The position numbers were made by a program, and so were the translations under genes. Positions 24,517 to 33,860 of a stretch of DNA of 64,000 nt are shown piece after piece (position 1 is the first letter of the stretch; every line of letters begins with the position of its first letter). A model generated the notes under the pieces. That model made no database searches. It worked only from the letters and a program-made list of their open reading frames with translations, and was not told the DNA's origin. The stretch is from the NCBI GenBank assembly GCA_910578985.1, contig CAJTSF010000011.1, positions 1 through 64,000 on the forward strand. The letters run 5' to 3'. This DNA comes from an uncultured Odoribacter sp. (GTDB lineage: Bacteria > Bacteroidota > Bacteroidia > Bacteroidales > Marinifilaceae).

Positions 24517-27500
24517 ATGAATATGTATAAGATTAAAGATTATCCGAAATTGGATTTCAGGTTGGTGAACCGCTTGGCGGGTTGGGTCGTTTTTCTCATC
24601 GCCAGCCTTACGTATATCCTGACGGCGGAGCCGACGGCAAGCCTGTGGGATTGCGGGGAGTTTATCACGACTTCTGTGGGTTTGCAGGTGGGGCACCCTC
24701 CCGGAGCGCCGTTGTTCATGATTATTTCCCGGCTGTTCGCCATTTTCGCGCCGTCGAAGGAGACGCAGGCGCTGATGATCAATTGCATGTCGGCGTTGTG
24801 CTCGGGGTTCACGGTGCTGTTCCTGTTCTGGTCGATTACCCACCTGGCGCGGAAACTCGTGGTGAAGGAGGGGGAGGAGATGACGATGGGGCAGATGCTG
24901 GCGATTCTGGGCGCGTCGTCGGTGGGGGCGCTGACGTACACGTTCACGGATACGTTCTGGTTCTCGGCGGTGGAGGGAGAGGTGTATGCGATGTCGTCGC
25001 TGTTCACGGCGGTGGTTTTCTGGGCGATACTGAAGTGGGAGAATGTGGCGTTTGAGCCGTATGCCAACCGGTGGCTGGTACTGATTGCCTTTTTAATCGG
25101 GTTGTCCATCGGGGTGCACTTGTTGAATTTGCTGGCGATACCGGCGATTGTGTTCGTGTATTATTTCAAGAAGTACACCCCTACGTTCCGCGGGATTGTG
25201 AAGACGGCGCTGTTGTCGATGGTGATTCTGGGGTTTGTCAATTTCATGCTGATTCCGGGGGTTATCGAGATTGCGGGGTGGTTTGAGTTGGTGTTCGTGA
25301 ATGGGATGGGGTTGCCGTTCAATACGGGAGTGGTGGTGTATGTGGCGCTGATTATCGGGGCGCTGGTGTGGGGTATCCGCTACACGTTAAGGAAAGGGAT
25401 GGCCATTTGGAATACGATTCTGACGTGTTTTATGGTGATTCTTATCGGATATTCGTCTTATGCGATGGTGGTTATCCGTTCGTTGAGCGATCCTCCCATT
25501 GATGAGAACAGCCCGGACAATGTGTTTTCGCTGTTGTCTTACATCAACCGCGACCAGTATGGGGATTCCCCGTTGCTGTACGGTCCTTATTACAATGCGC
25601 CGGTGACGGCACAGAAGGACGGGAAGGCGATTTATTACCAGAACAAGGAGACGGGGAAGTATGAGGTCATCGGGCATAAGCAGAAGCTGGAGTATGACAA
25701 GCGTTTCTGTACGTTCTTCCCCCGCATGCACAGCAACGCGCGTTCGTATTATGCGTCGCAGTATCAGGTGTGGGGCGGCAAGAACAACGGTCCGACCTAC
25801 ACGGTGAACAACGAGCGGGTGACGCGTCCCAGTTTCGGGAATAACCTGAAGTATTTTTTCCGCTACCAGCTGGGACACATGTATTGGCGTTATTTCATGT
25901 GGAATTTTTCCGGGCGTCAGAACGACATCCAGGGCAACGGGGAGATTACGCACGGAAATTGGATTACGGGCATCAAGTTCCTGGATGAGATGCGGCTGGG
26001 GAACCTGGATGAACTGCCGGACACGCTGAAGGCGGAGAAGGGGTGTAACAAGTATTATATGCTGCCTTTCCTGCTGGGGATTTTGGGGATGTGTTACCAA
26101 TACCGGCAGGGGCGCACGGGGAAGCAGGATTTTTTGGTGGTGATGATGCTGTTTATCCTGACGGGCATCGCCATTATCGTGTTCTTGAACCAGGCGCCGA
26201 TGGAGCCGCGCGAGCGGGATTATGGGTATGCGGGTTCGTTTTATGCGTATTCCATTTGGATTGGTTTGGGGATTCTTTCGCTTTGGGAGTTCGTGAACAG
26301 GAAGGTGAAGCGGTTGAGCCCGGCGGTTTCGGCGGTTGCCGTGACGGGGGTGTGCCTGTTGGCGGTGCCGGTGAATATGGCGGCGCAGAACTGGGATGAC
26401 CATGACCGTTCCGGCCGTTATGCGACTTTGGCGCATGCCAAGAATTATTTGAATTCGTGCGCGCCGAACGCCATTCTGTTTACCTATGGGGACAATGATA
26501 CGTTCCCGTTGTGGTATGCGCAGGAGGTGGAAGGGGTGCGTCGGGATATCCGGGTGGTGAACCTGAGCCTGCTGGCGGGTCCGTGGTACATCGACCAAAT
26601 CAAGCGGAAGGCGTACGACACGCCTGCCGTGCCCATCTCCTTCAAGCGGAGCCAGTATCGCGACGGGAAGCGGGACCAGGTGTTTGTCATGGAGCGTTAC
26701 CCGCGGGCGAATTTGAAGGAGGTGATGGAGTTTGTTGCCAGCGACCTGCCCCAGACCAAATTGACGGGCTACGGCGAACCGTTGGACTATATTCCGACCC
26801 GCAATATCTTCCTGCCGGTGGATGCCACACAGGTGCTGGCGACGGGAACCGTCAAGCCGGAGGATGCGGACAAGATTGTGAAGGAGTTGGAAATCAATTT
26901 GAAGGGTAATTATCTGTTGAAGTCCTCCCTCATGGTGCTCGACATCATTGCCGAAAGCAATTGGGAGCGTCCCATTTATTTCGGCATCGGGATGGGGACC
27001 GACGCTTATATGGGATTCGAGAAGTATTTCCAGCTGGAGGGAGCGGCTTACCGCCTGGTGCCCATTGAGACGAAGGATGTGCAGTATTACGACTACGGGC
27101 GCATCGACTCGGACATACTCTATGACAATATCATGAATCGTTTCGAATGGGGCAATATCAAGGATCCCGGGGTGAACATCGATTATTTCCATGACAATAT
27201 CGTGGCGGTGATGAAGTACCGGAACACCTGCCTCCGTCTGGCGGAGCAATTGCGTTCGGAAGGGAAGAACGGGAAGGCGCTGGAGGTGTTGGATAAAATC
27301 ATGGAAGAGTTGCCGTTGTCGCAGATTCCGGCGGACAATACGCTGTTGAATTATATCCCGATGTATTACGCGCTGGGGGCGACGGAGAAAGGGAACAGCC
27401 TGTTGAAGGAGTTGGCGGAGAATAATTACCAGATGCTGAAGTACATTTATTCCTTGGAGCCGAGGTTTGCCAACAGCCCGAATATCCAGCAGGAGGAGAA

Positions 27501-27609
27501 TATCAGCGTGCATGTGGTGTCGATGCTGGTGGACATGGCGTCTCGGTCCGGACAGCGGGAGCTGGCGCAGGAAATCAAGGATAAGGTGGAAGGTATTTAT
27601 AAAAAATAA
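24517..27609 (+). CDS. GT117 (DUF2723) family membrane protein
   Basis: A 1030-residue protein of the DUF2723/GT117 family. About a dozen hydrophobic segments occupy residues 20-350 and 500-620. The family signature TAEPTASLWDCGEFITTSVGLQVGHPPGAP lies near the start, with an acidic pair (Asp, Glu) like that of protein O-mannosyltransferases. A large extracytoplasmic part with NQAPMEPRERDYGYAGSFYAY and a C-terminal helical region follow. It is predicted to move sugars from a lipid carrier onto an exported acceptor; the acceptor is unknown. It has its own promoter, and prfB follows after 12 bases. Confidence 0.9.
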   Translation: MNMYKIKDYPKLDFRLVNRLAGWVVFLIASLTYILTAEPTASLWDCGEFITTSVGLQVGHPPGAPLFMIISRLFAIFAPSKETQALMINCMSALCSGFTVLFLFWSITHLARKLVVKEGEEMTMGQMLAILGASSVGALTYTFTDTFWFSAVEGEVYAMSSLFTAVVFWAILKWENVAFEPYANRWLVLIAFLIGLSIGVHLLNLLAIPAIVFVYYFKKYTPTFRGIVKTALLSMVILGFVNFMLIPGVIEIAGWFELVFVNGMGLPFNTGVVVYVALIIGALVWGIRYTLRKGMAIWNTILTCFMVILIGYSSYAMVVIRSLSDPPIDENSPDNVFSLLSYINRDQYGDSPLLYGPYYNAPVTAQKDGKAIYYQNKETGKYEVIGHKQKLEYDKRFCTFFPRMHSNARSYYASQYQVWGGKNNGPTYTVNNERVTRPSFGNNLKYFFRYQLGHMYWRYFMWNFSGRQNDIQGNGEITHGNWITGIKFLDEMRLGNLDELPDTLKAEKGCNKYYMLPFLLGILGMCYQYRQGRTGKQDFLVVMMLFILTGIAIIVFLNQAPMEPRERDYGYAGSFYAYSIWIGLGILSLWEFVNRKVKRLSPAVSAVAVTGVCLLAVPVNMAAQNWDDHDRSGRYATLAHAKNYLNSCAPNAILFTYGDNDTFPLWYAQEVEGVRRDIRVVNLSLLAGPWYIDQIKRKAYDTPAVPISFKRSQYRDGKRDQVFVMERYPRANLKEVMEFVASDLPQTKLTGYGEPLDYIPTRNIFLPVDATQVLATGTVKPEDADKIVKELEINLKGNYLLKSSLMVLDIIAESNWERPIYFGIGMGTDAYMGFEKYFQLEGAAYRLVPIETKDVQYYDYGRIDSDILYDNIMNRFEWGNIKDPGVNIDYFHDNIVAVMKYRNTCLRLAEQLRSEGKNGKALEVLDKIMEELPLSQIPADNTLLNYIPMYYALGATEKGNSLLKELAENNYQMLKYIYSLEPRFANSPNIQQEENISVHVVSMLVDMASRSGQRELAQEIKDKVEGIYKK

Positions 27610-27621
27610 AACGAATCGATT

Positions 27622-28735
27622 ATGGTTACAATAGATCAACTGAAGGCAGTTGAAGAACGCGGCGGCGCTCTGAGGAGGTATCTTTGACATCGACCGGAAG
27701 AAGATAGAACTGGAAGAAATCGAGATGCGCACGCAGGCGCCCGATTTTTGGAACGATGCGAAGAATGCGGAGCGGGTGATGAAGCAGGTGAGGGAACTGA
27801 AAGGGTGGATCGAGGGGTGCGATGCCGTTACCCGTTCGGTGGAGGACTTGAACGTGCTGTTCGAGTTTGCCAAGGAGGGGGAGGCGACAGAAGAGGAGGT
27901 GGATGCCCACTACGCGGAGACGGTGCGGCTGGTGGAGAACCTGGAGTTGAAGAATATGCTGCAGGGAGAGGCGGACGAGATGAGTTGCGTGTTGAAAATC
28001 AACTCGGGCGCGGGAGGAACGGAGAGTCAGGACTGGGCGTCGATGTTGATGCGCATGTATATCCGCTGGGCGGAGAACAACCATTACAAGTGTGCCGTGA
28101 GCAACTTGCAGGATGGGGATGAGGCAGGTATCAAGACTGTCACGTTGCAGATTGAGGGGGATTTCGCTTACGGTTACCTGAAAGGGGAGAACGGGGTGCA
28201 CCGCCTGGTGCGGGTGTCGCCCTACAATGCGCAGGGGAAACGGATGACCTCTTTTGCGTCCGTGTTTGCCACCCCGTTGGTGGACGATACCATTGACGTG
28301 GTCATCAATCAGGCGGCTATCAGTTGGGATACTTTCCGCTCGGGAGGTGCCGGAGGGCAGAATGTGAACAAGGTGGAGTCCGGGGTGCGTTTGCGCTACC
28401 AGTATAAGGACCCCTATACCGGAGAGGAGGAGGAGATTCTGATTGAGAATACGGAAACCCGCGACCAGCCGAAGAATAAGGAAAATGCCTTGCGCCAGTT
28501 GCGTTCCATCCTTTACGACAAGGAGTTGCAACACCGGATGGCGGAGCAGGCAAAGGTCGAGGCGGGGAAGAAGAAAATCGAATGGGGGTCGCAGATACGC
28601 AGTTATGTGTTCGACGACCGCCGGGTGAAGGACCATCGCACGAATTACCAGACCTCGGATGTGGGAGGTGTGATGGACGGCAAAATCGATGACTTCATCA
28701 AAGCCTATTTGATGGAATTCGGCGGGCAGGAGTAA
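27622..28735 (+). CDS. prfB: Peptide chain release factor 2 (programmed +1 frameshift)
   Basis: RF2 terminates translation at UGA and UAA. The first 21 codons (MVTIDQLKAVEERGGALRRYL) end in CTT TGA at 27682-27687. Translation continues in the +1 frame with GAC at 27686 as DIDRKKIELEEIEM. An AGGAGG-type sequence at 27673-27678 precedes the shift site, the classical autoregulatory arrangement in which low RF2 favours frameshifting. The full product is 370 residues with the GGQ motif at 244-246 (SGGAGGQNVNKVES). The codon-recognition motif reads SPY instead of SPF, which I recall from other Bacteroidota. The in-frame TGA is therefore not a defect. Confidence 0.96.
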
Positions 28736-28748
28736 TATCCCGGGTGGC

Positions 28749-30011
28749 ATGACGGCGAAGTTCCTTTATAATACGGTCATCGGGGCGTCGAACCTTTTGC
28801 TGGGAGTCCGGGCGAGGTTGGCGGGTAAGGACAGCCGTTCCAAAACGGTGTTGTTTGCCCGCGGGCAAAGGGATTTGCTTTCCCGTATCCGCACGGAAAT
28901 GGGCGACGGGAGGGGGAGATACACGGTGTGGTTCCACGCCGCTTCGTTGGGGGAGTTTGCTGTGGCGCGTCCCCTGATTAAACGTTTGAAGGAGGAGTGT
29001 GAGTGTGTCGTGGTGGTGACGTTTTTTTCGCCGACGGGATATGAGGCGTTGAAGAGACGCCCTGCTTTTATCGACCATGTCTTTTATCTGCCGCTCGATA
29101 CGCGGAAGAATGCGCGTGCTTTTCTGGATGCGGTGCGTCCCGATAGGGCGGTGTTCATGATTTCCGAATATTGGTGTAATTATTTGGAGGAGTTGAAAGG
29201 ACGGGGAATCCCGACCTATCTGGTGTCTGCCTTGATACACCGGCAGGCGCCTTTTTTCAAATGGTACGGGGGTATCTACCGGCGTTGCCTTGCCGCTTAT
29301 ACACATGTTTTCGTGCTGGATGAAGCCTCGCGTGGCAATCTGCGTGCGTTGGGGTGTGACCGGGTGACCGTTTGCGGGGACCCGTTGTTCGATAATGCCG
29401 CTCTTATTGCCCGTACGCCTTGGAGTGATGCCGTCGTGGAACGCTTTGCCGGGGGGGGGGATGTGTTTATCGCGGGGAGCATCAGCGATCGGACGGACTT
29501 GGAATTGGTCGCTTCCCTTGCCAACCGGCATCGGGACATCCGTTTTTTGTTCGTGCCGCATGAAATCAATCCGGAAGAGTTTGCCCATATCCGGGAAGCG
29601 GTGGAAGGAGGCGTGGCGTTCCATTCGGCATGCGATGCGGGGACCGACTTTTCGGGCGTGCAGGTGTTGGTCATCGATTTCGTGGGGGCGTTGGCGTCCC
29701 TGTATCGGTATGCGCGTTGGGCATACGTCGGAGGGGGATTCACTCCTTTGCTGCACAGTGTAATCGAGGCCACGGTGTACGGTATTCCGGTCTCTTTCGG
29801 CCCCGAAATCCATCGGAAGGTTACCCCTCAGCAATTGACGGACTTGCATATCGGGCAGGTGGTGAAAAACTCGGAGGAGATTCAACAGTGGTTTGCTGCT
29901 TTGAAGCGGAATGAGGCGGAACTGGCGCGGGTGAAAGAGACAGCTGCCGGATATGTGTCAAAGAATGTCGGGGCTACCGAACGGATTGTAGCCATGATAA
30001 AACCGTATTAG
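28749..30011 (+). CDS. waaA: 3-deoxy-D-manno-octulosonic acid (Kdo) transferase
   Basis: A 420-residue inner-membrane glycosyltransferase that adds Kdo to the lipid A precursor. Its catalytic acid is Glu69 in HAASLGEF, with a GT-B fold and membrane-associated N-terminus. Late motifs are GDPLFDNA and YVGGGFTPLLHSVIEA. A run of ten G (29451-29460) encodes GGG and part of the next codon in the loop between the two lobes; a one-base change there would truncate the protein. It begins the envelope-glycan cluster, 13 bases after prfB, and the acyltransferase gene follows at once. Confidence 0.94.
   Translation: MTAKFLYNTVIGASNLLLGVRARLAGKDSRSKTVLFARGQRDLLSRIRTEMGDGRGRYTVWFHAASLGEFAVARPLIKRLKEECECVVVVTFFSPTGYEALKRRPAFIDHVFYLPLDTRKNARAFLDAVRPDRAVFMISEYWCNYLEELKGRGIPTYLVSALIHRQAPFFKWYGGIYRRCLAAYTHVFVLDEASRGNLRALGCDRVTVCGDPLFDNAALIARTPWSDAVVERFAGGGDVFIAGSISDRTDLELVASLANRHRDIRFLFVPHEINPEEFAHIREAVEGGVAFHSACDAGTDFSGVQVLVIDFVGALASLYRYARWAYVGGGFTPLLHSVIEATVYGIPVSFGPEIHRKVTPQQLTDLHIGQVVKNSEEIQQWFAALKRNEAELARVKETAAGYVSKNVGATERIVAMIKPY
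29451..29460 (+). repeat. G10 homopolymer within waaA
   Basis: Ten consecutive G inside the waaA coding sequence. The present length keeps waaA in frame. Confidence 0.95.
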
Positions 30012-30012
30012 T

Positions 30013-30873
30013 ATGAAATGGAAATATTACCTTTATCTGGCGCTATTTATGCCGGTTGCCGTTTTGCCTTTTTGGGCGTTATACCTGTTGAGCGACGGTT
30101 TGTACCTGTTGTTTTATAAGGTGTTGCGCTACCGGTTGCATGTGGTGAGGCAGAACCTGTCCATGGCGTTTCCCGAGAAAACGGAGGCTGAACGGCGCGC
30201 CATCGAGAAAGAGTTTTACCGCCAGTTTTGCGATAATATCGTGGAGACCGTGAAGCTCCTGTGTGTTTCCGATAAGGGGATTACCAGCCGCATCGAGGTC
30301 ATCAACAGTGAGTTCGTGGAAGAGATTGCCCGCGAGGAGCGTCCGATTGTCCTCTTTTTGGGGCACTACGGCAATTGGGAGTGGGTGCCTGCAGGCTCGG
30401 GCACGTATGCCATTCCCGAACTGACGATACAGATTTACAAACCCCCTCATGACAAGGCTTTCGACCGGATTATCCTGAAGATACGTTCCCGTTTCAACAC
30501 GGTGTCCGTGGCACAGAAGCGGGCGTTCCGCACGTTGCTGGAAATGAGGCGCGATTACAAGACTTTCTTGGTGGGTTTCGTGGCGGACCACCGTCCCAAC
30601 GGAAAGGTGAACCACTCCATGACTTTCCTTCATCAGCCGACCACTTACAGCGTGGGAGGGGAGGAAATCGGCGAACGCATCCAGGCGGGGTATCTTTATT
30701 TCGAGGTGCTGAAACAGAGCCGGGGGCACTACCGGATGATTTTCCACAAGGTGGAACCCTTGCAGGACGGCGAACCTTACCCGTACACCCGGCGCTATAT
30801 GCAGTTGCTGGAAAAGACGATTCGGACCGCTCCTCCTTATTGGTTGTGGTCGCATAGGAGATGGCTGTTTTAA
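30013..30873 (+). CDS. Lipid A late acyltransferase (LpxL/HtrB type)
   Basis: A 286-residue lysophospholipid-acyltransferase-family enzyme. It has an N-terminal membrane helix (residues 5-35) and the HX4E catalytic motif, His118 to Glu123 (GHYGNWEWVP). DHRPNGKVNHSMTF contains a second conserved block, and it ends with the typical WSHRRW. It adds a secondary acyl chain to Kdo-lipid A. It starts one base after waaA ends, consistent with sequential action. Which acyl position it modifies cannot be read from sequence. Confidence 0.93.
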   Translation: MKWKYYLYLALFMPVAVLPFWALYLLSDGLYLLFYKVLRYRLHVVRQNLSMAFPEKTEAERRAIEKEFYRQFCDNIVETVKLLCVSDKGITSRIEVINSEFVEEIAREERPIVLFLGHYGNWEWVPAGSGTYAIPELTIQIYKPPHDKAFDRIILKIRSRFNTVSVAQKRAFRTLLEMRRDYKTFLVGFVADHRPNGKVNHSMTFLHQPTTYSVGGEEIGERIQAGYLYFEVLKQSRGHYRMIFHKVEPLQDGEPYPYTRRYMQLLEKTIRTAPPYWLWSHRRWLF

Positions 30874-30899
30874 TGGTGAGAATATAAAAAATCAGAGAT

Positions 30900-31628
30900 A
30901 TGAAAATCATTTGTGTGATACCGGCACGTGCCGAATCTACCCGGTTTTTCGAAAAACCGCTGGCTTTGATTTGCGGCAAACCCATGATTCAGTGGGTGTA
31001 TGAACATTGTAAAGAGGTGGAATGCTTTGAGGAGGTGTATGTCGCCACCGACAGCGAGAAAATTGAAAAGGCTTGCGCCGCTTTCGGCGGCAAGGTGGTG
31101 ATGACCTCGTCTGACCACGACACGGCGACGGAACGCCTCTATGAGGTATCTACCCGTATCCCTGCCGATTTGTATGTGATGGTCAATGGCGACGAACCCC
31201 TGCTGACGAAAGAGTCCATCGTGCAGTGTATCCCTGCGGAACTGAATACGGAAGAGATATACGTCTCCAATCTGATGACCGATTTCAGCAATCCGGTGGA
31301 GGTGGTGGACAGCACCAACCTGAAAATCGTGACTGCCGCCGACCATCGCTGCCTTTTCATTTCCCGCAGTCCGATACCCTATCCCAAAGGCAACATGGAC
31401 TACGTGTATCATAAGTTTGTCGGAGTGGGGGCGTTCAACCGGAAAGCGCTGGAATATTACCACACCACGCCCCGCGGACCGATTGAGAAAATCGAGGAGA
31501 ACGATTCTTTCCGCTTCATCGAGAATCATGTGCCGATCTATTATTACAATTGCCATTGCAAATCGTTGTCGGTGGACAACAAGAAAGACATCGAGGGAGT
31601 AGAGAAATATCTGAAAGGGCATGAGTAA
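30900..31628 (+). CDS. kdsB: CMP-Kdo synthetase
   Basis: A 242-residue nucleotidyltransferase activating Kdo with CTP, supplying WaaA. The N-terminal nucleotide-binding loop is VIPARAESTRFFEKPLALI. Later motifs are DLYVMVNGDEPLL, with a metal-binding Asp, and PYPKGNMDYVYHKFVGVGAF. The usual ARYxSTR reads ARAESTR here, a mild variation. It overlaps the next gene by eight bases, so the glycan genes form a compact operon. Confidence 0.94.
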   Translation: MKIICVIPARAESTRFFEKPLALICGKPMIQWVYEHCKEVECFEEVYVATDSEKIEKACAAFGGKVVMTSSDHDTATERLYEVSTRIPADLYVMVNGDEPLLTKESIVQCIPAELNTEEIYVSNLMTDFSNPVEVVDSTNLKIVTAADHRCLFISRSPIPYPKGNMDYVYHKFVGVGAFNRKALEYYHTTPRGPIEKIEENDSFRFIENHVPIYYYNCHCKSLSVDNKKDIEGVEKYLKGHE

Positions 31629-32613
31629 TTTCCGGTACTATACCCAATGGATGAAACCGGTGCGTAAAATCGCTTTTTACGTGAGGGGTTTTTGCACCTA
31701 TTACGTTCCGAAAGCCTATTATCGGGCGAGGTATGCCTCTTTGACGAACCGCCTTTCCGAAAATGAACGGAAAGCGGTGGATGCCCGGGCGGCTTATTAT
31801 AACCGGATGTTGCCTACCCCCCCCGATTTGTATAATTTAACATCTGTACAGGATTTTAAGTATCCGCATGGAAAGAAAAAGAAGTTCTCGACCTATTTTT
31901 TCGACCTTTACGGCAGTTTGAAATATTTCCCGGAACATTACCGTTTTTCCTATCTTTTCGGGGATGTTACGGAGGAGCCGGAGATGCCGGCTTTCGTGAA
32001 GAGCCGGCCCATACCGGCAGAGGGTGCGCATTCCAATTCCGTCATCCTGAAATTGAATAAAGCGCGTCACTATCTTTTTATCAAAGACTCCCTCTCTTTC
32101 CGCGAGAAGAAGGATATGATTGTCAGCCGGAATTGTGTCCGGCAGCCTCATCGGAAAAGGTGGCTGGAGATGTACCACGGGCATCCGATGTGCAATGTGG
32201 GGCAAATCAATCCGGATGTACAGGACGGGCATCAGGAGTGGCTCAAGGAGTATATGACCATCCCGCAGCAGTTGAAATACAAGTTCATCTGCTGCATCGA
32301 GGGGAATGACGTGGCTACCAATCTCAAATGGGTGATGTCCTCCAATTCCCTGGCGGTCATGCCGCGCCCGAAATACGAAACGTGGTTTATGGAAGGCTCG
32401 CTGATACCCGGTTACCATTACGTGGAAATCAAGGAGGATTATTCCGACCTGATTGAAAAGATGGAGTACTACATCGCCCGTCCCGACGAAGCGGAAGCCA
32501 TCATCCGGCATGCCCACGAATATATCCGTCAGTTCAAGGACACGCGGATGGAGAAACTCGTTTCCTTGGCAGTGGTGGAAAAATATTTCCGTCTGACGGG
32601 ACAAATGGAGTAA
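31621..32613 (+). CDS. Glycosyltransferase family 90 (CAP10-like)
   Basis: A 330-residue cytoplasmic glycosyltransferase. The C-terminal half carries the GT90 hallmark order: KFICCIEGNDVATNLKWVMSSN, then MPRPKYETWFMEGSLIPGYHYVEI, followed by helices. It probably adds a hexose or pentose to the LPS core or O-chain. A C8 run (31817-31824) lies near codon 66 in a Pro-rich turn. It overlaps kdsB by eight bases. Confidence 0.85.
   Translation: MSNFRYYTQWMKPVRKIAFYVRGFCTYYVPKAYYRARYASLTNRLSENERKAVDARAAYYNRMLPTPPDLYNLTSVQDFKYPHGKKKKFSTYFFDLYGSLKYFPEHYRFSYLFGDVTEEPEMPAFVKSRPIPAEGAHSNSVILKLNKARHYLFIKDSLSFREKKDMIVSRNCVRQPHRKRWLEMYHGHPMCNVGQINPDVQDGHQEWLKEYMTIPQQLKYKFICCIEGNDVATNLKWVMSSNSLAVMPRPKYETWFMEGSLIPGYHYVEIKEDYSDLIEKMEYYIARPDEAEAIIRHAHEYIRQFKDTRMEKLVSLAVVEKYFRLTGQME
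31817..31824 (+). repeat. C8 homopolymer within the GT90 gene
   Basis: Eight consecutive C in codons near residue 66. The present length keeps the gene open. Confidence 0.9.
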
Positions 32614-32641
32614 AACTTATTTTACTTTGAAATAATACCTA

Positions 32642-32649
32642 TATATTTG
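32642..32649 (+). promoter_or_regulatory. Promoter -7 box (TATATTTG) before the GT4 gene
   Basis: TATATTTG fits TAnnTTTG and lies 22 bases before the GT4 start in the first real gap of the glycan cluster. It probably starts a second transcript. Confidence 0.5.
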
Positions 32650-32671
32650 CATGGTTCAATAGTCATGAATC

Positions 32672-33805
32672 ATGCAAATAGGTTTCGATGCCAAAAAGAT
32701 AGTTGCCAACCTGACCGGAATCGGCAATTACAGCCGGGGTGTGGTGACGATGTTGTCCGGATGTTTCCCTGAAAACAAATACCTGTTGTTTGCCCCCGGC
32801 AAAGGGCGCGAGGAATGCACCTCCCGTTTGCGTCCCTCTCCGAACGTTTCGTTTGTCTACTCCCCGCATTCCTCTTCTTTGTTGCGGGAGTGGTGGCGGT
32901 GCAGGGGAATGGTGAAAGACATCAGGCGGGCGGGCATAGACCTGTTTCACGGATTGAGCAATGAGTTGCCTTTCGGCATCCGCAAAGCCGGATGCAAGTC
33001 CGTGGTGACCATCCATGACTTGATATTCCTGCGCCTTCCGGAAACGTACGGTTTCCTGGCGCGTGCCATTCTCAAGGCGAAAACCCGCTATGCCTGCCGC
33101 CATGCGGACCGCATTATAGCCATCAGCCGGCAGACCAAGCAGGACATCATGGCTTTTTACGGCATTACGGAAGAGAAAATCAGCATCGTCTATCAGGGGT
33201 GCGACCGTATATTCTACCGCCCGGTTTCCGACGATGAACTTCATGACGTGCAGGTAAGATACGCCCTCCCTTCCCGTTATCTCCTTTGCGTGGGTACCTT
33301 CGAACCGCGCAAGAACCAGCTGACGGCTTTGCGGGCATTGGCGCAGCTTGATGCCGACGATATCCGTCTGGTGCTGGTGAGCAAGCGCACCGCCTACCAG
33401 GCGGTGCTGGAAAAGGAGATTGCCGACCTCGGTTTGCAGCAGCGGGTGCACGTCTTGAATGATGTGCCCAACGGCGATTTGCCCGCCCTGTACCGCGGCA
33501 GCCATGCTTTCCTTTACCTTTCCTGCTTCGAGGGATTCGGCATACCGGTGCTGGAAGCCTTGGTGTCCGGCACGCCGGTCATTGCGGCGACCGGTTCATG
33601 CCTGGAAGAGGCGGGAGGTCCGGACTCGCTCTATTGCGCTCCTTACGACCATCATCGCGTGGCGGAATACATCCGGTATTTGTATGACCATCCCGACCGG
33701 CGTGCGGAAATCATTGAAGCGGGCAGGCGCTATGCCCGACGCTTCGACGAGAAACGTCTGGCGGATGACATGCAGGCTGTTTATCAAGAGGTGATATATT
33801 TGTGA
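32672..33805 (+). CDS. Glycosyltransferase family 4
   Basis: A 377-residue GT-B retaining glycosyltransferase. The N-terminal lobe begins MQIGFDAKKIVANLTGIGNY. The C-terminal lobe contains GTFEPRKNQLTALRAL and the EX7E motif with Glu287 and Glu295 (EGFGIPVLEALVSGTPVI), typical of GT4. It probably extends the LPS core from a nucleotide sugar; donor and acceptor are unknown. It has its own promoter element, and the GT9 gene follows after 55 bases with another. Confidence 0.9.
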   Translation: MQIGFDAKKIVANLTGIGNYSRGVVTMLSGCFPENKYLLFAPGKGREECTSRLRPSPNVSFVYSPHSSSLLREWWRCRGMVKDIRRAGIDLFHGLSNELPFGIRKAGCKSVVTIHDLIFLRLPETYGFLARAILKAKTRYACRHADRIIAISRQTKQDIMAFYGITEEKISIVYQGCDRIFYRPVSDDELHDVQVRYALPSRYLLCVGTFEPRKNQLTALRALAQLDADDIRLVLVSKRTAYQAVLEKEIADLGLQQRVHVLNDVPNGDLPALYRGSHAFLYLSCFEGFGIPVLEALVSGTPVIAATGSCLEEAGGPDSLYCAPYDHHRVAEYIRYLYDHPDRRAEIIEAGRRYARRFDEKRLADDMQAVYQEVIYL

Positions 33806-33825
33806 CATCATTTTCAAAATAATAT

Positions 33826-33833
33826 TATCTTTG
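33826..33833 (+). promoter_or_regulatory. Promoter -7 box (TATCTTTG) before the GT9 gene
   Basis: TATCTTTG fits TAnnTTTG and lies 27 bases before the GT9 ATG. Confidence 0.5.
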
Positions 33834-33860
33834 CTGCCCTAAACGTCATCCGAAGATGAA

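Noticed and set aside
27682..27687. In-frame stop early in prfB taken as a pseudogene
   Set aside because: CTT TGA C preceded by an AGGAGG-type element is the well-known programmed +1 frameshift site.
25387..27873. Very long minus-strand open frame (over 800 codons) opposite the GT117 gene
   Set aside because: It is His/Arg/Gln-rich with no recognisable motif and lies entirely opposite the GT117 and prfB genes, so it is a codon-bias shadow.
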